A stretch of DNA of 64,000 nt, from assembly GCF_036785885.1 (NCBI RefSeq), contig NC_092323.1:7386501-7450500 (forward strand), given 5' to 3'. This document shows positions 10,601 to 21,843 of the stretch, in pieces. The position numbers were made by a program, and so were the translations under genes. A model generated the notes under the pieces. The model ran no database searches. It was not told the DNA's origin and worked only from the letters and a program-made list of their open reading frames with translations. How positions within the stretch are numbered: position 1 is the stretch's first letter; each line of letters opens with the position of its first letter. Source of the stretch: Coffea arabica (Eukaryota; Streptophyta; Magnoliopsida; Gentianales; Rubiaceae).

Positions 10601-11309
10601 CTGAATCATAAATGAAGAGGATAAAAGACATCAAAGGATATCTTCGCAATCGTTCTTCTACTGGAGTAGAGTAGAGTAGAGCTGGGGAGAGGAGAGTCAG
10701 GTGCAAACCTCTTTTATTTTTCAGTTTCCCACTTATTCTTTTTTCCTCAAGAAAATCCCCTCTCTCACCCCTTTTCAGTTCTGTGTATAGCTATTGGATT
10801 TGGAGACCCAGTTCGACAAAAAAAAGTGGTAACTGCACCCTCCGGCCTAGTCCGACTGCTTGTGGTTGTCTGGGGCACTGTCACTGACTGAAGATTTATT
10901 AAGAAGCCACAATGGATTTTCCCATCCAGGTGCATCAAAGAAAATATTTTTTCCTTTTTTTCCCCCCCACGTTTTCCAAACCATTAGAAAATTTTGAGCA
11001 ATATTTAATTTCATTTATCCCATTTCACATAATAAAGTTTTAAGGTCTCATTGTTGATCTTTATTACATTAAAGATTGAATACCAAAAAAGTGGTAATTG
11101 CAATGAAGCTATTATGGATTGAAATAGTTGATTGTTACCATGATTTTAATTGATCCAAACTGAGTTAATGGAAATACTTTGTTTCTCTTAGCTTGAAGAA
11201 TATGTTAGAATCAAAATATGAATGTATGTGATTGAATACTTGCCATTAGCCAATCTAGTTGTTAATAACAACTTCTTTCAATCCAATACGAAAAACAGTT
11301 TCGAAATCT
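10601..11309. other. Intergenic, no gene seen
   Basis: Contains a short GTAGAGTAGAGTAGAG microsatellite near 10665-10682 and otherwise plain AT-rich sequence. Confidence 0.4.
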
Positions 11310-11459
11310 AAGGCCTTGCTTGGATTGAAGGTTTTCGTCGGAAAATATTATCGTTTTCCGTGATCACATTTCCCTATCACCTTTTTTCCTCACATATATC
11401 AAATCGCTACAGTAATTTTTCCATGAAAAATGACGGAAAATGCAATCCAAACACAACCT
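11310..11459. repeat. Short MITE-like element (TGTTTGGATTG family)
   Basis: Starts AAGGCCTTGCTTGGATTGAA and ends ATGCAATCCAAACACAACCT, its inverted counterpart. The interior has the family core TCAAATCGCTACAGTAATTTT. About 150 bases, non-coding. Confidence 0.65.
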
Positions 11460-12113
11460 AATGATGCATATGACTCTTTGCCAAACAGTTTCTTTAAAAG
11501 AATAAAAAAAAATTGAGGACTTCATTGCTAATTTTCTTGATGACGCGAATGTTTTGCACTGAATTTTCGTATTGGTCATGACTTTTGAGCCATAACCTCA
11601 CAATACAACTTCGTAGTATGAATTTTAAAATTTGTTGGATATTGTGCGGGCGAAGTCTGATTGGCCAAGCTGAGTGGTTGAAGTAGTACCTGAATGTCAC
11701 GGGCAACAAGAAAACGCTTTTGTAAAAGAATGTATCTTACCTGAAATTTGAAGTTTGAATTCATTAAATTATTAAGTATTAAATTAAATATATTTGAGCG
11801 TATATCACATCACATTCAGTGATAAGTGAATAGATTATCACTTATTTTTTGAAGCAAATTTTGTCTGAAAAATTCAGTGACACTTAATTAATTCAATTGT
11901 TCAATTTTTTATTATCAAAAGCATCTGAATACATTAATATTTGAATACATTAAATTTAAATGTTAGATTGCATTATCAAATAGGGTCTCAGACTCAAGTG
12001 TTAAAGTGGTGAAAATTATCCTTTGTAACGAAACACATGAAAAATGTCAAGACTACCATTGTTTAAAATTAAAATGGTTGAAACGACTAAAATATATAAA
12101 TATATTATGCATT
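11460..12113. other. Intergenic, no gene seen
   Basis: AT-rich sequence. The minus-strand frames of 60-70 codons at 11364-11764 overlap one another in different frames and have no family signature. Confidence 0.4.
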
Positions 12114-13478
12114 ACGTTATAATCCCTTATAGTTTTATGTTTTATCACATAATTCCCTTATAATTTAGTATTTTACCATATAATTTTCTTTTGATTTTTA
12201 AAATATATACATAACCTCCTATGGTTAATAAATAATTTTCAACTTTACAAATTTGGTACTTTTGACATTTTAATTGATTTCGTTAGTTTTAATTGATTCC
12301 TTTTTCATCACTTTAACACTTTATCTCAAATTGCGAAGGAATTATGTATAGTTTTTGACATTAGAGGAGGGTTATATGAAAAATGTGCTAAACTACAAAG
12401 TACATAAGGGTAGGCACGTCAAAGGTAGGGTCTGAGTTGGATTCCTTTGATCCAGATCCAAACCTATTTAATTTAGTTAGACCCAGATCCAAATCCAGAT
12501 CCAAACCCTTTTGGGTTTGAAAAAGTAAGTTCATACCCAAACCCTTATGGATTTGGGTATCTAATGGGTATCCATTGATATTTTCTGAACATACTAAATT
12601 AAAAATGTAATTAAAATATATAGAGTTCATAAATAATATAAATACCATCCAATTTTTGTTTTCAAATAATAAAATTAACATTCAACAACTTGAATGCAAT
12701 ATTGTGAACTCAAAAAAAGAATTATTATTGACTACTTTTATATATTTTCAAAGATTCAATTGCATCCATATCCAATATTTCATTTGTTTGCATTTATCTT
12801 TTCTTATTTTCTTGAAAAAGTTTGTACCAATTACAATGACAACTAAAAGATTATTTTTTAAAAAAGAAAAACAACCATAACATATATAAATGTTTAGTCT
12901 TATTAAAGAAATAAAATTTTGTACATCTTTTCTTATTTAAACCTCAATGTTGGTAAATGTCTCACAATCCAGCACTAAAATAGTGAATGAAATAAAAGTC
13001 ATTTGACTAAGGACCGATGGCAAATAAATAATAGAATAAGAAAATTTATAAGCACTTACTCATTTTTTTGATTCAATTCAATCATCAATAATCATTAATA
13101 TTTCAACCATATCTAGAAGCAATTTGGCACGAGTTTCATCAATCACCTAATTATCAACAGTAAATACAAATTCTGATGCCATAAAATCTTACTGTATTCG
13201 ATCTAATAGCCATAAAATATTATATTATTTTATAAATTTACTAATATATATTATTTAATTAAATATACATGACTCTGGGTAAAATCTGGTATGGATTTGG
13301 ATTTGATTATGGATTCTAGAAAATCAGACCCTACCTAAACCCACGACTCTCTCACAGGGTCTGGATTTGGGTAGGGTCTGAATTTGAGAAATTAAATCCA
13401 AACCGTACCCAAAAATATTGGGTTTAGGTTGGATCTGTGTAAGATCCGACCCATTGACATGCCTACATAAGGGTAAAC
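12114..13478. mobile_element. MITE with TATGTTTTATCACATAA-type ends, split by a hAT insertion
   Basis: The left part starts near TTATAATCCCTTATAG, followed by TTTTATGTTTTATCACATAA. The right end, reverse-complemented, reads GTTTACCCTTATGTACTTTG and then TAGTTTAGCACA. These are imperfect inverted ends of the same general type as the element at 54660-55358. The hAT element at 12411-13465 lies inside it, only about 10 bases from its right end. Boundaries are approximate to about 10 bases. Confidence 0.5.
12411..13465. mobile_element. Non-autonomous hAT-type DNA transposon, 1,055 bp
   Basis: The ends are inverted repeats: TAGGCACGTCAA on the left and, reverse-complemented, TAGGCATGTCAA on the right. 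A perfect 8-base direct repeat (CATAAGGG) flanks them at 12403-12410 and 13466-13473. An 8-bp target duplication with TAGG... ends is the hallmark of the hAT superfamily. The subterminal regions carry repeated GGGT(A/T)GGGTCTG/GATCCAGATCC motifs on both sides, as expected for transposase-binding arrays. No transposase coding is visible, so it would depend on an outside enzyme. Confidence 0.8.
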
Positions 13479-13484
13479 AAGTTT

Positions 13485-14042
13485 GAATTCCCCATTTTTT
13501 AATAAATAATTTTTTTCATATACAATGATACAGTAATACATAAACAAAACAACTTAAAAAATACCACATTCATACAATATATCAAAAAGAATTCCAAATA
13601 TACAAAAAAAATCTACACCATCTTTTTCTCTAAAAGATCACCACTACCAACCATCCCCTTCTTCCTCCTATTTCATCTCCCTCCCTCCCTCTATTTCCTC
13701 TCATCTCTTCTTCCTCCTTCCCCTTTTCTACCACACCCATCGAGACTAGATAGGAGGAGGAGAGGAGAGAGGCGGGGTGTTGCGTGAAAGGAGAAGGGAG
13801 GAGAGGAGGGAAAGAAAAAGGAAGGAGGGGAAAGAGATAAAGGCGGAAGAGAGAGGAGGGGGTGGCGGTGATGGTGGGAGTATTGTTAATTTTTAGAATA
13901 TACCTTAAAAATTTTTAAACTTTTAAAATACCTCAAAATATATCTCAAAAATACCTCCAAAACATTTATAATAAAAATTTTTCATATACATTGTTATAAT
14001 AAAATATTTCAAAAGCACTCTTAAAAATAGCTAATCCAAATG
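13485..14042. repeat. Second foldback element with C/T-rich then G/A-rich interior
   Basis: The interior switches from a nearly pure pyrimidine run (13620-13740) to a nearly pure purine run (13745-13880), with AT-rich arms outside that are roughly inverted. The right arm, reverse-complemented, contains CAATGTATATGAAAAA and the left contains TTTTTTCATATACAATG in the opposite sense. The end reads TTTGGATTAG reverse-complemented, similar to the MITE family here. It has the same design as 5143-6161 but is half its length. Confidence 0.55.
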
Positions 14043-14788
14043 GAGCTATAATTTACCTTTTCGTTTTGTCCTTTGAGGTAATTAGTAGAACTTGATGAAA
14101 GATGCTCCTCCAAGAGTCTGATTATTTCTTTCCAAAAAAAAAAAAGAGAGAGTCTGACTATTAGTATCTTAATACTAATAGTCAAAACTTGGTTTAATCG
14201 TTTATATTAATATTAATATATATGTATGGGTATAAAAATGTGCAAAGGACATGTACATTTATAGGGTAAGTGCCCCTTAATCATCCTGCGCTTTCCTACT
14301 AAGCCACAGGGGGAAATCACATAAGTAAAGAGATATACATAAGACAAGGAAGGTAAATCTGCATATTTCATAGCTTGCTTCAATAATCATAAAACACCTG
14401 CCCCAAAATCCATTTCGGCCTTTTCCGCGAGAAAGGAAAATCCAAATAGTCTGCACCACAAATCTTTTTAAGGCGAGACGTGTACTAAAATGGGTTGGCT
14501 GTTGGAAAAAATTAAATCGCAAGACGCCTGCAAATTAGATGAGATCAAGACCTCAGTAACAACAATCGATAGCCCCTTGGTTTTTATTTGGCAATTATCG
14601 GATGACATCGAGTCCTCAGTAACCACACCCGATAGCCTATTGTTTAATCAGATGACATAGGTAATAAATACTTCAGTTCGACACCCGGTGGCATGGGACT
14701 GGGACTGGGACTGGCAGAGTTGCATCCATAAATTCAAGAATTGAGGAAAGCAGAACCTTGTTGGCTGCTTGTTATCATCTCTGGACCC
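14043..14788. other. Intergenic, DRB gene 5' flank
   Basis: No separate gene seen. A small duplicated segment with an A-tract lies at 14113-14162. No convincing TATA box stands out before the DRB start. Confidence 0.35.
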
Positions 14789-17700
14789 ATGTCTGAACAG
14801 CTCCCTCTTCCAGTTGCTGACCCTTCCTCTCAACTTCCTCCCCAACAACCACAACCAATTCTGCTACCACTACCGCCGGCAAACAACACACTTGAGCCCG
14901 CAGCTCAGTCGTCCAACAGTAATTTTTTTTTTTTTTTTTTTTTTTGGTTTTTTAGTTTTTTTTTTTTTTCATGTGGGATAATGTAGCCTTGTTCTTGAGA
15001 TGGTTTATTTGGGGCAAACAGAAGTGTAAAATTAAAATGCAACCTGAAAACAGTCAGGGTGCTGGGGAAAAGGGAAGAAAGAAAAAAAGATCTGAACTGT
15101 TTCTGACCTTGACTGGTTTTTCTCTGCAAAATGATGATTTGTTGGAGGTTTTGCATTTCGGCTCCTTCATAATGGCAATGATAAACAGCAGTTCCTTTAA
15201 AAATTTTTTTTTGTCGGCTATATTAAGTGATAAGTGGGGTTTTTCCTTTATCGTCCACTTGGAGGGAAACCTCAAAATATTGAAGCTTGATGTCCATTAG
15301 TGTTTCCTTATGGAAATTTGATTAATTTTGTTCTCTTTGCCAGGTATCGTATGTTGTAATATGTGTACTTATCTTGAAGAGCTATAAGCTTTTTTTGAAT
15401 CTTTAGAATGCTAGACCATGCTACATGAAGATCTTGGATTTCGAAAATTTGTTGAAATTAACCTTCAGTCAAGGCTTATTAGGAAAGCAAGACAAGCTTA
15501 CTAGGAAGCATTTGCGGGTGAAGTTAAGATTATCCGAATTTTCCAAATAATTTTTAACTTTTGTTGGAGAGTTGTATGCAATGCTTGCCCCTGATTAATT
15601 CAGCGTGCTTTCCTCAATGGTTTAATGCAAAGTATGATATTTTTTAATAATTAATTCATTATTTCCATCAGTTGAGTTTGAGATTGACCTGTTGTGTATC
15701 TTGCTGAATTAAGCCTTCTTTTCTGATGCTCGAGATTTAATTTGAATATTTTGGTTATGATAAAACTTGGCTTATGGGTTAATGCCAGACTACCTTCACG
15801 ATTAAGTATTAAAGCAAAATATAAGTTAATGATGGATCTTATTTGAGCAACTTTATAATGGTGTATTTTTTTATTTTGAATATTGTAGGTGGTGCAGAGC
15901 GGCTCATGTATAAAAACCGACTGCAAGAATACACACAAAAGTCTTCCTTACAGCTCCCTGTTTATACAACTATTAACGAAGGAGTTCAACATGCACCAAG
16001 GTTTAGAGCTACAGTTTTAGTAGATGGAATGTATTATTCACCTCAAGGAAATTATCCAACTCGAAAGAGTGCAGAACAAGAAGCTGCTAAGATTGCTCTT
16101 GAAAATATTCAGCAAAAGATGAGGGATGATGGGTGTCCAATCATTCGTGAGGTGTGTTTTAGCATCCCTTGTACATTATTTCTCTATCATTTAGTTTAGG
16201 AATATTGATTAAAGCATGATGTCTTAGCCAATGAGTTATTTCCTGCTCATCTTGCATGAACTATCATGCAACTGTTACAAGTATAAAACGATTGATCAAT
16301 TTCCACTAAAGCTCTAATAGTGACATAAGAGAATTTGATCTAGTCCAGCTGTTGTCTTGTCTATTTTCGTCATAGATACCTTAAAAAAGTGCAACTCTAA
16401 TCTGTACAAGCTGGCCATTACCACAAGCTGTCAAAAGCATAGGATGCAACATTTCGTAGTCTCACGAGCCTGGGGCCTGGTTTGTTATAAAAGATATATG
16501 CCAGCTTCCTAAGTATTAAAGGCCTCTGTTAGCATACGATGTGCTCCATATTTTGTTTCAAGGAAATTTGACATCACCAGTTCTGCGTTGCTTAAGAAGA
16601 TCTTATTTTAATGTGATTGTTACCGCTCCTCTGCCCAACCATCTTGCTCTATCCATTTATTTTAAACTGTTGGCCTCTTGGGATGGAGCAAAAAATATTT
16701 TTGCAGTAAATTCAGGACGTTCTACATTTGTTAAGTTAATGATTGAAGCAAATCCTGATTCATTTGATTTTTATGAAGGGTAAACAACAAAGAAGCCCCC
16801 TGTGATAAACTTAATATACAGAAAAGCCCCCGGTGATTTCAAAACATACAAAACGACACCTCATGTTTTGAACTAAATTGTAAAGGTGACCGAATCTGTT
16901 AAACTTAACGTGGACGGACGAAATGACAAAAATGCCCTGATATAACTAAGCAAAAGACGGCTCAACAAAATTATTTGTTTCATTTTCTAGAGAGAGAGAA
17001 TTGGGGGCTAAAAGGTAGAATAGGTATATTTGTTAAAAATTAGGTATAAAATTTTTTTTTTAGGTTCCAATAAGTCATTTCCGTTAATTTTAACGGATTC
17101 CATCACCTTTACAAATTGGTTCAAAGCATGAGGTGTTGTTTTGTACATTTTGAAACTACGAGGGGGCTTTTCTGTATATTAGGTTTACCACAAGGGGCTT
17201 TTTTGTTATTTACCGTTTTATGAATGATATTGAGCTTACCATTTCAGATATCCTTTTAAATGTGCTTGTGTTAGTTGACTTACCTTGGAAGATGAGCAGA
17301 TCATGCTTTTTTCTGGATTTAATCTGTAGGGGATTTTAGTTTGTCACGTACTGGAGATTATTCATGTACATTGTTTAGTCGAGTAAAATTATTAGCTTTT
17401 TTGGGATATTTCATGGTTTTTGAAAATCCTTAGAAGAAAGCAATAATGATGGCATGACTCATATTTATGGTGTAGTAAGAGAATTCTCTTGAATTTATTC
17501 ATGAGCTGATACACATTTGGTTTCATCATATATTTCTTGCTAAGTCAATGTGTTAATTAGTGCTTGCAGAGTTTTTGCCTTGCTTAAATTCCCGAAGCAT
17601 GTCTCATCTACACATTTGATCTAATGGTTGTTGTGATGGATGTAACCTGGCCTTCTTTTGTTGGTTGAAAGAATAAACAAATGATGTCCAATATATTTGA

Positions 17701-19475
17701 ATTCTTTTTGTTGTGAATGATCTAGTATATTGCTCATGATGTCAGTTTGATTGCTTTCCCTCTTTCTTTTTTTCAGGATACAACTTTTTGCAAGTCCATC
17801 CTGAATGAGTATGCTGTTAAGATGCATCTAGAGAAACCAGCGTATAATACAATTCAACCAGGAGGCTTGATTCCAGTTTTTGTATCTACATTAGTTTTCA
17901 ATGGTGTTAGTTATACTGGAGATAAAGGTAGAAACAAGAAAGAGGCTGAACAATTGGCAGCACGAGCCATCATTCTTTCAATTTTAGGTACTTCTTTACT
18001 TTTGTCTGAAATTATAAATTCTTCTGGTAATGTGTTTCTTACGCACATTGTTTGACTTCTTGGCCTATTCAGACTCTGCAGATTCTGCATCTGCCACAGT
18101 GATGTCTGAGATAATCAAATCGAAGTCCAAGCTTTATGCAGCAGTAAACAAAATTAGGGATGCTAACAGCATTCACAGTGCAGTGAACTCTGTAAACGCA
18201 TGGGAGGACCCTGGTGTCCTGTTGAGTAAAGGAAAAGTTGCTCAAGTTGGTAAAACTGCTGCCAGCTTTCCTAGCTTGGCTGAATCTGCCAAGACACATG
18301 CCACACATGTACCGTTTCATCCATTCAAAAAGCCAAAACTTGAAACCAGCACTGAGGTAGTTGCTCCTCCCATTGTATTTGTACCTCCAGTGTTAGGACA
18401 GCCTCTGCATTCTTCAACTTCTGGGGTAAAACGGAGTCGTAAAAACAAAAAGAAGGCTAAAGTAGGAGTGCAAATTGGTCCTCAGTAAGTAATACTGCCC
18501 AGTTAATCCTTCGCACTTTATCTCTTATAACCTTTGTATGTGGCGACACTGTCCTCTAAGAAATATACATTTATGCTTGGTATGTTCTTCTTTTGCATGT
18601 AATGAACTAAGTAGCTCCATCTGGTGCTTAAAATTTTTATGTTGCCCGAGACTTCTCTGTTGCTCTACTTAATCTACTTCGTTGACAATCAGAAGTTGCT
18701 AAGTGTCAGGTTTAAGTTACTTGTTGATCCTTTATTAGATGGGCATATGTCTACTTTTTGCTCCCGTGGAATGTCTTTCATGAGAGAATATATGTTTCGC
18801 CTTGAAGCACTGCAGCCTGCTCACATGCATATGGAAGTCTTTTCGTCCCTTTAAAAGAGGAAATGACGAAAAGTTGTTCAATTCAGCATGCTTTTCTTCT
18901 ATTCATTTTCTCAGGCATGGCGGAGGGTCATAATATTTTTAGAGATCTTTGATAAATACTTATGCAGCGTAAGATTCAAAAGTTCAAGGCCTGTCAATTC
19001 ACTTAATAGGTTTATAACTTAATGACTGAATCATTTTTCTGTCGCTGAATGTCAGAGTTCCTTCAACAGCTAGTATGAAGGAAAAGAAATGAATGGTATT
19101 CAATTCTGGACTATTGAAGGCAACCTTATGACTTGAGATATTGAAAAGTTAGAAAATGAAAGTGGCAATAGTTGCTTCGAGTGGCTTGTAATCCAGTATT
19201 TTGCGGCGCAATGCCCGCATGGATAACTTACTCTCTTTATGTGTTTGATATTCTTAATATATGTGAAGGTATGATGATCCAAATATCTCATGATTGTCTT
19301 ATTGCATTGGTAGACCTGTTTCTTCAGTTATGCTCGTGGATCTCTGATGGAGTCAGATCTCTTTTTTTTTGTCTTCAAGTTCATGATAAAGTTTTGTTTG
19401 TTTAATCAGCACATTCTTTATGAATACAGGATACCTGTTGCTGTAGGACCTCTGAATCAGATTCCTTCTTGTTAA
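14789..19475 (+). CDS. Double-stranded-RNA-binding protein (DRB1/HYL1-DRB4-like), five exons
   Basis: Exons: 14789-14918, 15889-16151, 17777-17987, 18073-18484 and 19430-19475, all with GT..AG introns and matching phase, giving 353 residues. Residues 1-43 are Pro/Gln-rich. A first dsRBD (about 48-116) starts MYKNRLQEYTQK and carries APRFRATVLVDG and the C-terminal helix KSAEQEAAKIAL. A second (about 133-202) starts CKSILNEYAVK and carries NKKEAEQLAARAIIL. The tail is basic (KRSRKNKKKAK, a likely nuclear signal) and ends NQIPSC. Plant DRBs pair with Dicer-like enzymes in miRNA or siRNA processing. Which DRB subgroup this is cannot be settled by eye. If the last intron is retained, a TAA directly at the donor ends the protein at residue 339. 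Intron 2 contains a MITE at 16778-17215. Confidence 0.88.
16778..17215. mobile_element. Mutator-type MITE in DRB intron 2, 438 bp
   Basis: A perfect 9-base direct repeat (TTTTATGAA) flanks the element at 16769-16777 and 17216-17224. The terminal inverted repeats extend well over 100 bases: the left begins GGGTAAACAACAAAGAAGCC and the right, reverse-complemented, begins CGGTAAATAACAAAAAAGCC. A 9-bp target duplication with long inverted repeats is the Mutator (MULE) signature. There is no transposase coding. Its presence between two dsRBD exons does not disturb the splice sites. Confidence 0.8.
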
Positions 19476-21728
19476 GTGGCCCAATGAGAGGCTGGCTGTA
19501 CTTCTATTTAGGTGAGCCAAGATTTAAGGTCTCTCATGGAGTTGGATAATTCATTCATCATGCTCCTCCAATTAACTTTTTCTTGATCTTAACTGCAGGT
19601 TTTGTTGATGTATGGCGCCAAAACTAGGCTTTCTCCAGTTCAACATCGCTTGGAAGAGCTTTTTTCCTTTTCTTTACTTCGTAGTGATAGATCTACCTTA
19701 GTTCTCTTTCATGTTGGGACATGGAACTGTGTCATGTTAGACAAACATAATCTGTAGATTTGATATGTTAAACTGGTTTGCAGGGAAGTGGGGATATCAG
19801 TTATCTCTGTGTGTATAGGTCCTTGCATTAAATGGTATGCTTTTATGGATTTTCTGGTTGTGTTTAAATGGTCCAAATGCCTATACTCTCCTCTTATTGT
19901 TCCCCTCTTATTCCCAGTTTAAAAACAGCTCGAAATTTTCCTGTGCTGATTTTTACATCCTGTGTTCGTTTCTTTGTAATTTAACCTTTTTACTGGCCCT
20001 TTTATGCGTTCCTGCTGCGATCAGAATCTTAAATAGTTAGCTGAGATCATATCAGAAAGGTATCTGATGAACCTGTCCACACACGCTGCGGCATGCACAA
20101 GGATGCCATTATATGTTGAACCCGATTGGCAAAACTTTATCATTTTTCTTATTCTTTGTAGTAATTATTTTTACCTATTTTTGAGAATGTAGTCGAGAAG
20201 CGCTCTCCATCTTAAAATGTGAAAAAAAAGAGGCCATATTCAGTCATGATCGATGCATGCATGTGGCTTTGACTATTAAGATGTTTTACACAAATTTCGA
20301 GTCCCTCCGAAAACAATCCGGCATATGAAAAGATATTTTCTGAAAGTATGAGAATTTCCCATTTCCTCTATGACCATCTTCATGTTTCTCCTGACCAATG
20401 TCTAGAAAAAAAGATGACGTGACCGCTTCTAAAATATCCAATGGGAATTCTTGACCTCAGAATTTGAGGTTCTATTAATGCAACAAGTTCTTAGCTGTTG
20501 TTAATAATCAATCACTGATGTATATTGTCCTTGGATAAAAGCGAATGTGGGTGTTGAATGAACATGGGCCTGTGACCTGTGGGATTTTGATATCAGTAAC
20601 TGTTTGCCTGTCGCGTATGGCTTGTGATTGTGAGTACAAGAAAGAAGGAACAACGAACCTCCTTGAGACAAGGAATTACTCTTACTCCCACGCCAGCTTT
20701 GATTATTCTAGTTCCCCATGGGAAAACAAACATTACTCATGTGGTTGGCAATCTTCATCGGGTTTGCAGAAGATATAATACTGTACTTCCTTCCTTGCCG
20801 ACTGTTAACGATGAGTTAAGCTAAGCAATCCAGAACCATTAATGCTCCATCCGGGTGTTCATGATATTGTTCCAATTAGATCAATCGATCTCATCTATTT
20901 ATCTCCTTACCAGTAGCCCTTTTGTCCAACTGAGGAAAAATTAATTTTCTTCTGAAGGCTTCCACAACTAATCTTAACTATTAGTTGGGCAGTTGTAACC
21001 GGCGAATTCTTGATATATGCAAATCAAGAACAACAAAAGTTTAATTCCGCATGGAATGTCAAATGATGGTAGCTTTTGATGTCTGATCAGAAAACTCCAA
21101 GAAGCCATACACCTTAGGGGATATACAGATACTACTAATATACTGAAGTGTGTTGTTTATTTGAAGTACAACTGTTACCCTTTGTCAAAAGAGAAGCGTT
21201 GGACTGGTGCGATGCCAATCAGGAGCTGGTGCCTAAAATTTAACAAGAAAGTAAGCAATCCATGGCCAGCTTAACACCTATACAGAATGTAACAAGTAAT
21301 ATAAAATGACCAAGATCCACGTGCTTATGGCTCTCTGAAGTGAAGAGGAAAGCAGGAAGGAAAGCCCCCTCAAGAAAATTGGTAAGAGTCCAGGTTCTTG
21401 AAGGTGAGATATAGCTAAGTAAGAATGGCGAGGGAATCTTAGACGTGGGATGGCGAAAGATCCGCCGATGGTTTTGCTGATTTGCCCCTTTTATCTTCAG
21501 TACACTTTTAATTCTTTCTCCATCTGGCTAGGGAGTCTTCACCTCTGCCAGCTAACAATCCCCATACACTGATTGAATAAAAAATATTGCAAGTTTTATT
21601 GCATCTATGTACACTTAATCCAAAGGTTTCTTGCTCCCATGACAATTAATTGGACTTCTTGAGCTTCATTCAACTAGTATCATTTGTTTAGGAATTTCTG
21701 CTGATAAAAATACCAGAAAAATCACTGC
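19476..21728. other. DRB 3' flank and RSL promoter region, no further gene seen
   Basis: The first few hundred bases are presumably DRB 3' UTR. Overlapping open frames at 20545-20824 have no recognisable motif. A G-box/E-box CACGTG lies at 21318-21323, about 520 bases before the bHLH start, a candidate regulatory site only. Confidence 0.35.
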
Positions 21729-21735
21729 TATATAA
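21729..21735 (+). promoter_or_regulatory. Probable TATA box of the RSL-type bHLH gene
   Basis: TATATAA, 109 bases before the start codon at 21844. With the usual 25-35 base spacing this puts transcription start near 21760 and gives a 5' leader of about 80 bases. Confidence 0.5.
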
Positions 21736-21843
21736 TAGAAGTAAGAACAAGTTTGAATTCCCACACCTAGCATCAGTAGTCTTCGCTGAAGCCGAGCTAG
21801 CAAGGGTACTAGCTCTTTCTGCTCATTTCATTTCCCTCTACCT

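Noticed and set aside
20545-20824. Two overlapping plus-strand frames of 66 and 77 codons
   Set aside because: No family signature, no splice context linking them to DRB or the bHLH gene.
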